Below, piece by piece: positions 1 to 6,855 of a DNA stretch of 26,934 nt. This stretch comes from Acidimicrobiaceae bacterium (GTDB lineage: Bacteria; Actinomycetota; Acidimicrobiia; Acidimicrobiales; Ilumatobacteraceae): contig CANKVI010000002.1 in assembly GCA_947487095.1 (NCBI GenBank), positions 1 through 26,934 of the forward strand, in the 5' to 3' direction. Made by a program: the position numbers and the translations under genes. Under the pieces are notes generated by a model. The model was not told the origin of the DNA and did not search any database. It saw only the letters and a list, made by a program, of their open reading frames with translations. Position 1 is the first letter of the stretch. Each line of letters opens with the position of its first letter.

Positions 1-1
1 A

Positions 2-115
2 CCTCTCGAGGATGCTGACCTTTATGTGATGGAGAAGGTTTACAGCGACCGTGACGCTGATGATTACCCGTGGGAGTTAGCGATGAAAGCAGTTGACATC
101 ATTCGAGCAAAGTAG
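2..115 (+). CDS. 3' end of an unrecognised protein (partial)
   Basis: This is the last 37 codons of a gene that begins before the window, ending in TAG at 113-115. The visible tail is acidic and aromatic (it includes YVMEKVYSDRD and ends in DIIRAK). I do not recognise a family. It ends just before the hairpin at 131-162, which serves the opposite strand. It lies in the mobile island, so an accessory function is likely, but nothing in the fragment says which. Confidence 0.55.
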   Translation, partial: PLEDADLYVMEKVYSDRDADDYPWELAMKAVDIIRAK

Positions 116-125
116 CGAAGCCATC

Positions 126-162
126 AAAAAAAGGGGTGCCAGACCGAAGCCAGGCACCCCTT
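126..162 (-). terminator. Rho-independent terminator for the 173-487 gene
   Basis: A perfect 10-bp inverted repeat (131-140 with 153-162, AAGGGGTGCC / GGCACCCCTT) with a 12-base loop. On the minus strand it is followed by a run of seven T (complement of 126-132). It sits 10 bases after the stop codon of the minus-strand gene. On the plus strand there is no T run, so it should mainly stop minus-strand transcription. Confidence 0.85.
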
Positions 163-172
163 CCGATCGACG

Positions 173-487
173 TTAGTTGTCGATCTTCTCAGCGCGCATT
201 CCCCCGGAGGAGGGGAGCGCGCTCAGCAGAAATGCCGTTTCTATTGCATTGTCACGAAGTCCTGCATCGATCATCCGCGAACAGATGTCGGCGAGAGCTT
301 CAGCAAGTTGCGGAATATCTTCCTTTTCAAATGTGATGGATCCGTCGAGATCACACTCGCTGCAGTCACACTCATCGTTCACGAAGCCATGGGCTGCGAG
401 ACAAAGAAGAATGACGCTGTAGGAGTGAGATGACAAAGTCACAGTGTTCGCTTGGTCGTTGTTGGGCACCATTTTTATGGTGTTCAT
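173..487 (-). CDS. Small Cys-rich hypothetical protein (104 aa)
   Basis: No family recognised. I chose the ATG at 487 (protein begins MNTIKMVPNND) because AAAGGAA lies 6 to 12 bases upstream, a good Shine-Dalgarno sequence; the frame stays open 21 codons further upstream but without such a signal. The middle carries a tight acidic Cys cluster, CDCSECDLDG (about residues 40-49), which could bind a metal or be structural. The second half is predicted helical (DIPQLAEALADICSRMIDAG). A strong terminator follows. It may share a transcript with the DUF2958 gene upstream (gap 87 bases, same strand). Inference: a small accessory protein of the island. Confidence 0.7.
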   Translation of the reverse strand: MNTIKMVPNNDQANTVTLSSHSYSVILLCLAAHGFVNDECDCSECDLDGSITFEKEDIPQLAEALADICSRMIDAGLRDNAIETAFLLSALPSSGGMRAEKIDN

Positions 488-574
488 CAGGTATTCCTTT
501 CGGGTTTGGGGTTGACGGTCCATACCTTCGGCGCTCAGATTCAAAGCCAAGACCGCTCTCGGCTGGAGATGGAT

Positions 575-922
575 TCAGTCGTTGAGGTTTTTAAAGCGCA
601 CCGGCTCGAAGGACAGATCACGCTCCACAGCTGGAACGCATTCGCCGACGACCGCGTGTGACAGTTCATGGAACGAGAAGTAACCCCATTCCTTTTCGAA
701 ACCTTCGACGTAGCCGAAGAAGATGTCTGAGCCGTCGAACTCGACCGCATACCACCGCCACCCGTTGTACGGGCAGAAAAATTTCACAACGAGGAGACGA
801 TTATCGAATTTGAATCCGTCGGTTGAGTCGATTGGTGGAAGTGCTTCCCGAATCTGTTTGGGTAGCAGTTTGTGGCGCCGACGTCCCTCTAGTGGTTCTC
901 GGTGTTCTGTGGTTTGGGTCAT
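575..922 (-). CDS. DUF2958 family protein (115 aa)
   Basis: The protein matches the DUF2958 pattern: an N-terminal LLPKQIREALPPIDSTD, then VVKFFCPYNGWRWYAVEFDG, then FFGYVEGFEKEWGYFSFHEL, and a C-terminal VERDLSFEP. This small domain (about 110 residues, so the gene is full length) is common on plasmids and integrative elements; its biochemical role is not known to me. I chose ATG 922 (MTQTTEHREPL) because CAGGAAC precedes it; the open frame continues upstream to 1198 but that part overlaps the promoter and start region of the divergent methylase and looks non-coding. The 5' untranslated region contains a GC-rich hairpin (934-966). Together with the downstream small gene it forms a minus-strand unit divergent from the methylase-nuclease pair. 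Confidence 0.85.
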   Translation of the reverse strand: MTQTTEHREPLEGRRRHKLLPKQIREALPPIDSTDGFKFDNRLLVVKFFCPYNGWRWYAVEFDGSDIFFGYVEGFEKEWGYFSFHELSHAVVGECVPAVERDLSFEPVRFKNLND

Positions 923-933
923 TGCTTGTTCCT

Positions 934-966
934 GCCCGACCGGGGATAGGGGGGATCCGGCCGGGC
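934..966 (-). promoter_or_regulatory. GC-rich hairpin in the 5' leader of the DUF2958 gene
   Basis: GCCCGACCGG (934-943) pairs with CCGGCCGGGC (957-966) with one G-U/mismatch position and a 13-base G/C-rich loop. On the minus strand its lower arm ends directly beside the Shine-Dalgarno AGGAAC (928-933) of the DUF2958 gene. It could modulate ribosome access or be a protein-binding site between the divergent genes. No T run follows, so it is not an obvious intrinsic terminator. Confidence 0.4.
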
Positions 967-1070
967 AAGCGAGACTGTTGCATTCATCCGAGATCGTGCA
1001 TACTCGTAAGTGCAATGCGCTGGTACACCATGGGAGTACTCTGACTAAGACAGCACTTAGAGGAGTGAGA

Positions 1071-2225
1071 GTGGCAAAACGGGCGGAAAAAAGCACAAAG
1101 AGGGCGGTAAGCCTGCCTGCACGGAAATCATCCTCGCAGATGGAAACGCCTGTCGCCGACGGCAAAAACGCCAACCTTGGTGCAGCGCGACTTTCCAAAA
1201 ATGGTGAGTTCTACACACAGTGGGTGGACATTGAACGTGAGATGAACGCATATCTGGAGTATGAATCGGACTTATTCCGTGACAAGGTTGTGTTGCTTCC
1301 GTGCGACGACCCAGAGTGGAGCAACTTTGCAAAGTTTTTTGCGCTCCACTTCATGGATTACGGCATCAAAAAACTCATTGCAACCTCATACGCAGCAAAT
1401 AGCAAGCCATTGGAGATCCCATATCAGCCAACTTTGTTCGAAAGTGAGGCACCACAGTTTGACGCTGAAAAAACCCGCTCGAGAGGTAAAAAGTTTGTTT
1501 TAGAAGCTAAGGATATAAACGAAGACGGGGCCGTGAACATTGAGGACTTGCAGTGGGAGTATCTCGAGGGTGATGGGGATTTTCGTAGCGATGAAATCAC
1601 TGCGCTTCGGGACCAGGCTGACATTGTTGTCACAAACCCCCCGTTTAGTTTGATGCGCGAGTTTTTTGCATGGCTTGTTGCCGGCAAGGTAAAATTTTCT
1701 GTTATCGGCCCGCAAAGTGCCCTCACCTACAAAGACGTTTTTTCCCTTGTGCGGGATGGCAAGCTCTGGATTGGCAAGGGCTTTTCTAGAGGTGACGCAT
1801 ATTTTCGAATTCCAGAGTCCGCAAAGACCAACTACGCGGCGGGTGTGTACGACGCAAAAACACAACTGGTTCACTTTCGTAACCTCACCTGGTTTACAAA
1901 TATTGAACATGGTCGACGTCATGAACCCTTAAAGCTCATGACTACAGCAGACAACCTTAAGCACAGCAGACACAAACAGGTAAGGGAAATCGGCTATCAA
2001 ACGTACGACAACTACGATGCGATTGAAGTTCCGTTCACGGCTGCAATACCTTCAGACTACGACGGCGTGATGGGTGTCCCCATATCGTTTCTCGAAAAGC
2101 ACAATCCCGATCAGTTTGAAATTGTAGGAAATGAATACAGCCTCAACCTCAGCAAAGGTCGAGCATACGTACAAGGCAAAAGAAAGTTTGCTCGAATTTT
2201 TATTCGCCGGAAAGGTACTTCTTGA
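1071..2225 (+). CDS. EcoRI-family adenine-specific DNA methyltransferase (384 aa)
   Basis: Transfers a methyl group from S-adenosylmethionine to adenine in DNA. It matches the EcoRI methylase family (PF13651 type): the region [16 protein letters not shown] (about residues 80-95) followed by [10 protein letters not shown], then GDFRSDEI, then the catalytic motif IV NPPF at residues 189-192 inside [15 protein letters not shown], and the [11 protein letters not shown] block about 30 residues later. I chose GTG 1071 because AGGAG lies at 1061-1065; the frame is open back to 723 but that part overlaps the DUF2958 gene. The length is in the range for the family. The stop codon overlaps the TTG start of the next gene (2222-2225), which suggests translational coupling with the DUF262-HNH gene. 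Actual target sequence cannot be read from the protein. Confidence 0.92.
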   Translation: MAKRAEKSTKRAVSLPARKSSSQMETPVADGKNANLGAARLSKNGEFYTQWVDIEREMNAYLEYESDLFRDKVVLLPCDDPEWSNFAKFFALHFMDYGIKKLIATSYAANSKPLEIPYQPTLFESEAPQFDAEKTRSRGKKFVLEAKDINEDGAVNIEDLQWEYLEGDGDFRSDEITALRDQADIVVTNPPFSLMREFFAWLVAGKVKFSVIGPQSALTYKDVFSLVRDGKLWIGKGFSRGDAYFRIPESAKTNYAAGVYDAKTQLVHFRNLTWFTNIEHGRRHEPLKLMTTADNLKHSRHKQVREIGYQTYDNYDAIEVPFTAAIPSDYDGVMGVPISFLEKHNPDQFEIVGNEYSLNLSKGRAYVQGKRKFARIFIRRKGTS

Positions 2226-3385
2226 AAGCAATACTTCACCACTACACCGTTGAACAGATCCTTGAAGGATTCGTATTCAACGAACTCGAAGGCAAAGGAC
2301 TATTCGGACTCGCCGGAAAACTCGTCATCCAGCCCGAATACCAGCGTCACTACATTTACGGCGACGGCAAACGCGACGTCGACGTCATCAGTTCACTACT
2401 CAAGAGTTATCCGCTCGGCTTGATCTACTTCAATGTAAACGGCGACTCACTAGAGGTTCTCGATGGGCAGCAGCGCATCACAAGCGTCGGCCGATTCGTG
2501 ACCGGAAAGTTCGCGATCCAAGTCGACGGAAATGAGCAAACATTCGGGTCCTTGCCAAAAGATGCCAAAGATCTGATACTCGCTAGTGACCTACTTGTCT
2601 ACGAGTGCGAAGGTACAGAGTCCGAGATCAAGGAGTGGTTTCGCACGATCAACATTGCGGGGATGCCGCTCAAACAACAAGAACTTCTCAACGCGATCTA
2701 CTCTGGTTCGTTCGTTACAGCGGCAAAGGCTGAGTTCTCGAACTCAAACAACGCGAACATGCAGAAGTGGTCGTCGTACGTCAAAGGCGACCCAAAACGC
2801 CAAGAAGTTCTCGAAGTCGCGCTTGAGTGGGTTGCCGCGTCGCAAGGCGAAACGATCGACTCTTATTTGGCCTCCCACAGGTACGACACCAAGATCGACG
2901 GTTTGAAGAAGTATTTCACTTCCGTGATCGACTGGATTGACAGTGTGTTCACTGTTCCTCACAAGGAGATGCGTGGTCTGGAGTGGGGTCGGCTTTACGA
3001 GGAATATCACAAGACTGCTTACAACGGAGCAAAGCTCAACACGGAAGTCACCGAGCTACTCGCCGATGAGGCAGTGACCAGCCCCCGTGGAGTGTTTGAG
3101 TATTTGCTAAGCGGAAAGAAGAAGACCGAGCTACTCGCCGTTCGATTCTTCGACGATAAAACGAAGAAGGCTGCCTTCAACCGACAGACAAAAGATTCGG
3201 AGAAAACAGGAAAATCGAACTGTTCCGTATGCGCGAGTGTCAAGAACGCGAATCAGTCACGCGTCTACAAACTCTCAGAGATGGAAGCCGATCATGTGAC
3301 CGCCTGGTCGAAAGGTGGTCAGTCAGGAATCGACAATTGTGAGATGCTCTGCGAAACACACAACAGGGCGAAAGGTAACCGCTAA
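2222..3385 (+). CDS. DUF262-HNH endonuclease-like protein (387 aa)
   Basis: N-terminal DUF262 domain (about residues 1-230) with the family's DGQQR motif at residues 81-85; in GmrSD- and SspE-type defence proteins this domain is linked to nucleotide binding or hydrolysis and to sensing DNA modification. The C-terminus is an HNH nuclease: C334-x2-C337, D357-H358 (EADHVTAW), and C377-x2-H380-N381 (CETHNRAK), i.e. a zinc-stabilised beta-beta-alpha-metal fold, here close to a classical HNH rather than DUF1524. It starts with TTG inside the stop of the methylase gene (TTGA overlap), so the two are very likely co-translated. Inference: the nuclease partner of the adenine methylase, cutting DNA depending on methylation. 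It is much shorter than SspE-type fusions. The 3' end overlaps the convergent winged-helix gene by 4 bases. Confidence 0.88.
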   Translation: MKAILHHYTVEQILEGFVFNELEGKGLFGLAGKLVIQPEYQRHYIYGDGKRDVDVISSLLKSYPLGLIYFNVNGDSLEVLDGQQRITSVGRFVTGKFAIQVDGNEQTFGSLPKDAKDLILASDLLVYECEGTESEIKEWFRTINIAGMPLKQQELLNAIYSGSFVTAAKAEFSNSNNANMQKWSSYVKGDPKRQEVLEVALEWVAASQGETIDSYLASHRYDTKIDGLKKYFTSVIDWIDSVFTVPHKEMRGLEWGRLYEEYHKTAYNGAKLNTEVTELLADEAVTSPRGVFEYLLSGKKKTELLAVRFFDDKTKKAAFNRQTKDSEKTGKSNCSVCASVKNANQSRVYKLSEMEADHVTAWSKGGQSGIDNCEMLCETHNRAKGNR

Positions 3386-4152
3386 ACAGCCCGGTCGCGC
3401 GCTTGCCCATTTACCGAGCCCGCAGGTACGGCCAGAGTCTTTACGATGCCTGCGATTGTCTCGTCTATGAAACGCGCTGAGGAACCATTCTTGGGGCGTG
3501 GTGCCCGAGCTGAGAGGTGGGGGTGATTTCGAATGTGCTCAGATGCACGCGATAACAGCAGCCCAGCTGGGTCGTGGATTGTAGATGGAAGAGATTCAGT
3601 AAGTGTCTCTGCGAGTTTGCGACATTCTGTTTCGTAGAACAACATGTGAGAAATGATGCTGCGAATCTTTGAGCGTAGTAGTTGCCACTTCGGGAGTTTC
3701 TCCGCACGCTCAGGGTCAAGTGCAAGTGTTTTGACCAAGAGAGACATGATGCGTTCTGTCCACTCGTCGTTGTGGACTCGCCGGCCAGCGAAACTCTGAC
3801 GACGTTCACGTTCTTCAATGAGAAGGTGCAACCCACGATCATTCAGCGCAAGACCAATTTCGATGTCACTTCCTCGATGAGTCACATTGATCCACCCAAG
3901 GTCAACTAACTCGGGAAGTGCTCGCTCGAGTGTTTTTCGTGACATCGAAGTGATGCGTTGAAGTTCTGCATAGCTGGTGCGCGTGTGGGTGCTGTCAAAC
4001 CACAGCGTGATGATGCGCGCTGCGAGATGATTTGCACGCCGACTGAGATCGAGATCACATGCTGTGGCGTCAAGCCAACGAAAACGAAACTCGTTTGTCG
4101 TGAAGTATTCGAGGTAACGCTCAGTAATTGGGGTTGAGTTGTAGTGGTTCAT
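3382..4152 (-). CDS. Winged-helix DNA-binding protein (256 aa), function unknown
   Basis: Residues about 45-105 look like a winged helix: a helical [10 protein letters not shown] segment, then [20 protein letters not shown] as the helix-turn-helix, then [13 protein letters not shown] as the wing, similar in style to replication-initiator or MarR/GntR-like helix-turn-helix proteins. The rest is helical and basic, with no enzymatic motif that I recognise. The start is uncertain: ATG 4152 (MNHYNST) or GTG 4161; neither has a clear Shine-Dalgarno, and a palindrome (4159-4170) covers the upstream start. It lies between the restriction-like pair and the integrase, converging on the former with a 4-base overlap. 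Possible roles are a plasmid/ICE replication or transfer regulator or a regulator of the pair; this is inference. Confidence 0.75.
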   Translation of the reverse strand: MNHYNSTPITERYLEYFTTNEFRFRWLDATACDLDLSRRANHLAARIITLWFDSTHTRTSYAELQRITSMSRKTLERALPELVDLGWINVTHRGSDIEIGLALNDRGLHLLIEERERRQSFAGRRVHNDEWTERIMSLLVKTLALDPERAEKLPKWQLLRSKIRSIISHMLFYETECRKLAETLTESLPSTIHDPAGLLLSRASEHIRNHPHLSARAPRPKNGSSARFIDETIAGIVKTLAVPAGSVNGQARDRAV

Positions 4153-4158
4153 GACGTC

Positions 4159-4170
4159 CACTGTCCAGTG
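4159..4170. promoter_or_regulatory. Palindrome at the start of the winged-helix gene
   Basis: CACTG-TC-CAGTG is a perfect 5-bp inverted repeat immediately upstream of ATG 4152. It is flanked by two copies of GACGTCAT-like sequence (GACGTC at 4154-4159 on the minus strand reading and TGACGTCA around 4180-4187). The position suits an operator for autoregulation by the winged-helix protein. There is no experimental support. Confidence 0.35.
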
Positions 4171-4289
4171 CGTCAGAATGACGTCAAGTAGGAGGTTTAA
4201 AATAAGAGTTAGTTATTTATATAGTGCGCCAAACTGACGAATATCAGAGACTTTTTGACTCAGATGACGGACAATTTGTCAGTGGAGCG
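4171..4289. other. AT-rich intergenic stretch between wHTH gene and integrase
   Basis: About 120 bases with no gene. It holds an AT-rich run (4196-4222), an inverted repeat CTGA-CGAATA-TCAG near 4234-4247, and GACAA-T-TTGTC at 4270-4280 just after the integrase stop codon on the minus strand. These could be weak termination signals for the integrase or recombinase binding sites. No T-tailed stem typical of a strong terminator is seen. Confidence 0.35.
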
Positions 4290-5465
4290 TTATTCAACCC
4301 AGCCACTTGCGGCGCTGACGTCGTGAATATACGTGCGCATCGTCGTTTCAAGGTGCTTGTGTCCCATCCAGGTCTGGACAGCCGGGTAGGACTGGCCAAG
4401 TCCGCCGTCATCTCGTGATGCTGTCGAGTATGAGCCGTAGTGGTGTCGGAGGTAGTGCTGTGTCCATCTCCAGTCGACAGCCTCGCGGGCTTTATCGAGT
4501 CGTTTTGCCCAAGCGTCAGCCCATAGAGAAGCACTTCCGATTCGCGGAATCAACAGTCCATCTTCGCCTGCACGATCTACGAGAAACTTTAAGTCCTTTT
4601 GAATCTTTGTCCATGCGCGCACTCGGCGTGCCATCTTGTACTTAGGTGGACGAGTCGCCATTGACACTCCTACTTCCCATGGGATGTAGCGGTCAAGTTG
4701 CTTATCAACTTTGATGGTTCCATCAGATAGTGAAACGTCACTCGTGGTGAGAGCGAGAAGTTCGCATTGTCGTAAACCGCAACCGGCATTCACGCGTACC
4801 GCCGCAGCAAACTGTTTTGCAAGTATCTTGTCACCGGTCTCATTGAGAATGACATCGTGAAACGAGTTCGCAAGGTTTAGAACTTCTTGCCACGTTGGAA
4901 CGTCGCGCATGCCGATGTTTTCCTCTGGCGTGTTGTTTGATGCTGCGAGACCACGCCCGCGTTTGATTGTGGCTCGCACTTTGGACAGTGGTCCAAATGC
5001 ATCTTCTGGTAGCCACAGACGTTCCTCTGCCCATTTCGCAATAGAGGTAAGTGTCTGAACTTCGCTATCGAGTGATGCGGAACCATTTCCACTTGCGACG
5101 GCTGCATCGATGACTGCGGTCAACGTACTTCGGTCTGTATCGATGAGCCGAATATTTCCGATTACTACAAGAAGACGACGGTTGATGGCTGACATTCGCG
5201 CTCGGTAAGTGCCCTCCTCGATGACGTTGACGTGGTGGCGTTCCCATTGAGCGAAGAGAGTCGTCCAGGTTGCATCAATGTCGATCTTGAGCTTTGCCCC
5301 AATCTCAACTTCGGCGACAATTTCTTCCGCCCTCTTCATCGCCTCAGTAAAAGTCTTGCCACCTCGTAGCTGTCTACGGGGGTTTCCGTTGCCGACAACT
5401 TTGTTCGGGTAGTAGGAGATTCGTCCGTCGTGGGAGACGCGTATCCACTTTGGAAGTTCGGTCAT
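4290..5465 (-). CDS. Tyrosine recombinase / integrase (391 aa)
   Basis: Catalyses site-specific integration and excision of the island. The C-terminal catalytic domain shows the family residues in order: R232 in GCGLRQCELLAL, H337-x2-R340 in HYLRHHYG, H369 in TWMGHKHLE, and the nucleophile Y379 in MRTYIHDV; a lysine in the beta-hairpin (PPKYKMARR region) is the likely Lys. The N-terminal part (about 60-160) is the core-binding, SAM-like domain. The length is standard for actinobacterial phage/ICE integrases. Its ATG overlaps the stop of the excisionase-like gene by 4 bases (5462-5465), so both are one transcript. All catalytic residues are present, so it is probably functional. Confidence 0.95.
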   Translation of the reverse strand: MTELPKWIRVSHDGRISYYPNKVVGNGNPRRQLRGGKTFTEAMKRAEEIVAEVEIGAKLKIDIDATWTTLFAQWERHHVNVIEEGTYRARMSAINRRLLVVIGNIRLIDTDRSTLTAVIDAAVASGNGSASLDSEVQTLTSIAKWAEERLWLPEDAFGPLSKVRATIKRGRGLAASNNTPEENIGMRDVPTWQEVLNLANSFHDVILNETGDKILAKQFAAAVRVNAGCGLRQCELLALTTSDVSLSDGTIKVDKQLDRYIPWEVGVSMATRPPKYKMARRVRAWTKIQKDLKFLVDRAGEDGLLIPRIGSASLWADAWAKRLDKAREAVDWRWTQHYLRHHYGSYSTASRDDGGLGQSYPAVQTWMGHKHLETTMRTYIHDVSAASGWVE

Positions 5466-5758
5466 GATGCGACTCCTGCGTAACGCATCTTTGAAGAGCG
5501 TGGGATTCGCACGACTTTCTGTGTAGAACTTTCGTGCTTGAGAGCTCCTTCTGCTCCGTGATCTGAGCTGACCGCGAATGCGACGACAGCGCTTGCTGTC
5601 CAGCGATGCTTGTCGCCGCGGATAGGTCGTGGGAATGTGGCATCTCGGACGATGCGATTCGCCTGACGGATGCTGCGTTGGTAGAAACCGGCGATGTCAC
5701 GAATCGACCAGATTTCGGGGATTGTCTCGGGTGCTGTGGAGGTATGTGTTGCTGTCAT
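5462..5758 (-). CDS. Excisionase-like / AlpA-type helix-turn-helix protein (98 aa)
   Basis: A small DNA-binding protein: residues about 16-62 (IWSIRDIAGFYQRSIRQANR, then FPRPIRGDKHRWTASAVVAF) follow the MerR/AlpA-like excisionase pattern of a helix-turn-helix, a short wing with a Pro-rich turn and an R/W-containing strand. The last 30 residues are basic and unstructured. It lies directly before and overlaps the integrase gene, the usual order for recombination directionality factors. No clear Shine-Dalgarno precedes ATG 5758. Likely role: control of excision and possibly of the integrase promoter. Specific family assignment is inferred. Confidence 0.8.
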   Translation of the reverse strand: MTATHTSTAPETIPEIWSIRDIAGFYQRSIRQANRIVRDATFPRPIRGDKHRWTASAVVAFAVSSDHGAEGALKHESSTQKVVRIPRSSKMRYAGVAS

Positions 5759-5785
5759 AGATCAGACCGTGAAGAGCCTGGCCAT

Positions 5786-5802
5786 CACGGCATACAGCCG
5801 TG
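5786..5802. repeat. Inverted repeat upstream of the excisionase-like gene
   Basis: CACGGC-ATACA-GCCGTG, a perfect 6-bp stem with a 5-base loop, 28 bases before the ATG at 5758. It is a plausible operator or small leader hairpin for the xis-int transcript. A second longer-range pair, AGACCGT (5764-5770) with ACGGTCT (5860-5866), brackets the same intergenic stretch. Confidence 0.4.
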
Positions 5803-5831
5803 TGACGCACAAACTGGCTTATTCATTGGGT

Positions 5832-5885
5832 TTCACAGCATTCACAGAGACTTACTGTGACGGTCTAAATGAAAGAACTGTCACA
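5832..5885 (+). promoter_or_regulatory. Putative promoter-operator of the toxin-antitoxin operon
   Basis: A candidate promoter is TTCACA (5841-5846), 17 bases, TCTAAA (5864-5869). It is covered by repeats: TTCACAG occurs twice 9 bases apart (5832, 5841), TCACAG-agactta-CTGTGA forms a perfect inverted repeat (5842-5860), and TGTGAC (5856-5861) is repeated inverted as GTCACA (5880-5885). Such overlapping palindromes are typical for autoregulated toxin-antitoxin operons or excisionase sites. The promoter itself is a weak call. Confidence 0.4.
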
Positions 5886-5910
5886 CCCATGGGATACCGT
5901 TTGACCAGTT

Positions 5911-6444
5911 ATGAAAGATCAAATTGCCAAACTCGTGGAATCTGTAAGGACGAATCAGATCGGAACATCGAAGGCGTGGCAGGGTGCCAACGTCGTGGTC
6001 ACGAAGAGAGCACCATCGCCATCGGTTGACAACTTCAATCCCGATCCGCGATTTGTTGAAACAAGATTTGTCGGAGAGCTGAGTTGGCTGTTTGAGCAAC
6101 TCAGAGATGTCTTCATGAAGTCCGATGGGTACGGGCTCTGGAAAGAGGAGTTTTTCGGACGTTTGGGAAATATCGCACGCAAGTTTCAGTCTGTATGTCC
6201 AGAGTGTTCGGTTGTTGGACTTTTGGAGACAGTGGCCGAGGAAGCCATGACGATGGCAGACGAGATAGAAAAGTCGGGTGGTCTTGAATCGTTGATGGTC
6301 ACAACTGGAAACATGATTCTTGATGACATCACACTCGCGTCCGACAGGAACCGGTATCTCTCTCAGGAGCGAGTTCGAGAGCGACTTCTTATGTATGTTG
6401 GCGAAGACGCGCTTGACGATGACGAATTAGGCAATACGAAATGA
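5911..6444 (+). CDS. Putative antitoxin partner of RelE-like toxin (177 aa), family unrecognised
   Basis: I do not recognise the fold. The N-terminus is short and polar (MKDQIAKLVESVRTNQIGTS), the middle (about 50-95) is aromatic and helical (SWLFEQLRDVFMKSDGYGLW), with a CPEC motif near residue 94, and the C-terminus is acidic (DALDDDELGNTK), which could neutralise the basic toxin surface. Its position as first gene, with a 4-base ATGA overlap to the toxin gene, is that of an antitoxin. At 177 residues it is about twice the length of common RelB-type antitoxins, and no standard DNA-binding motif is evident. Start ATG 5911 has no strong Shine-Dalgarno. The role is inferred from context only. 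Confidence 0.7.
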   Translation: MKDQIAKLVESVRTNQIGTSKAWQGANVVVTKRAPSPSVDNFNPDPRFVETRFVGELSWLFEQLRDVFMKSDGYGLWKEEFFGRLGNIARKFQSVCPECSVVGLLETVAEEAMTMADEIEKSGGLESLMVTTGNMILDDITLASDRNRYLSQERVRERLLMYVGEDALDDDELGNTK

Positions 6445-6740
6445 GGCGTCTGATGCTTGACGTTGATGAGGATTGCGATTCCTACATTGAAAAATTGGTC
6501 CCTAAACAACGGTCGCAAGTCTGGGGAAAGATTGCCGATCTGCGGCTTGATCCGAGGCCGAATGACTCCGAGCATATGACGGGATTCAAACCGTGTTTTC
6601 GAGTTACGTGCGGTGAACATCGGATCATCTACATGGTCGCACGCGATCACGTCAAAATATTTCTGGTCGGTCATCGCGGAGATGATGCGGTTTACAAAGC
6701 ATTCGAACGCAAGTATCGAAACCTGTCATTTGCGGCCTAA
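6441..6740 (+). CDS. RelE/ParE-family toxin (99 aa)
   Basis: A small basic protein with the RelE/ParE pattern: an N-terminal helical hairpin (EKLVPKQRSQVWGKIADLRL), then RPNDSEHMTG, then the beta-sheet core PCFRVTCGEHRIIYMVARDH, and the C-terminal VGHRGDDAVYKAFERKY. The paired FRVTCGEHRIIY and VGHR...VYK strings are typical of RelE-type ribosome-dependent mRNA interferases or ParE-like toxins. The length is standard. It overlaps the preceding gene by 4 bases, so expression is coupled to it. Such pairs commonly stabilise integrated elements, which fits its place between the integrase module and the island edge. Confidence 0.85.
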   Translation: MRRLMLDVDEDCDSYIEKLVPKQRSQVWGKIADLRLDPRPNDSEHMTGFKPCFRVTCGEHRIIYMVARDHVKIFLVGHRGDDAVYKAFERKYRNLSFAA

Positions 6741-6773
6741 AGTCGACAGTTGATGACCAAGAAGACGTCGCCC

Positions 6774-6790
6774 TGTGACAGAGCGTCACA
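6774..6790. repeat. Inverted repeat TGTGAC / GTCACA near island right end
   Basis: TGTGAC-agagc-GTCACA, perfect 6-bp arms. The same hexamer occurs at 5801, 5856 and (inverted) 5880. It lies about 80 bases from the acyl-CoA dehydrogenase remnant, so it could be a recombinase or directionality-factor binding arm. No T run follows, so a terminator is less likely. Confidence 0.4.
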
Positions 6791-6855
6791 CGAACAGAGA
6801 TGCACTAGATGCAATAGCCCAATGTTCATTGAGCATTTGTAAGTTTTCAAAGTTC

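Noticed and set aside
723..1070. N-terminal extension of the methylase frame back to 723 (500 residues)
   Set aside because: It overlaps the DUF2958 gene on the other strand and its translation has no family similarity; AGGAG before GTG 1071 and the start of recognisable sequence support the shorter protein.
923..1198. N-terminal extension of the DUF2958 frame up to 1198
   Set aside because: It would run through the intergenic promoter region and the methylase N-terminus; ATG 922 has a good Shine-Dalgarno and the domain begins shortly after it.
6774..6790. TGTGAC-agagc-GTCACA as a terminator of the toxin gene
   Set aside because: The stem is only 6 bp and no T run follows on either strand; its recurrence near other sites fits a protein-binding repeat better.
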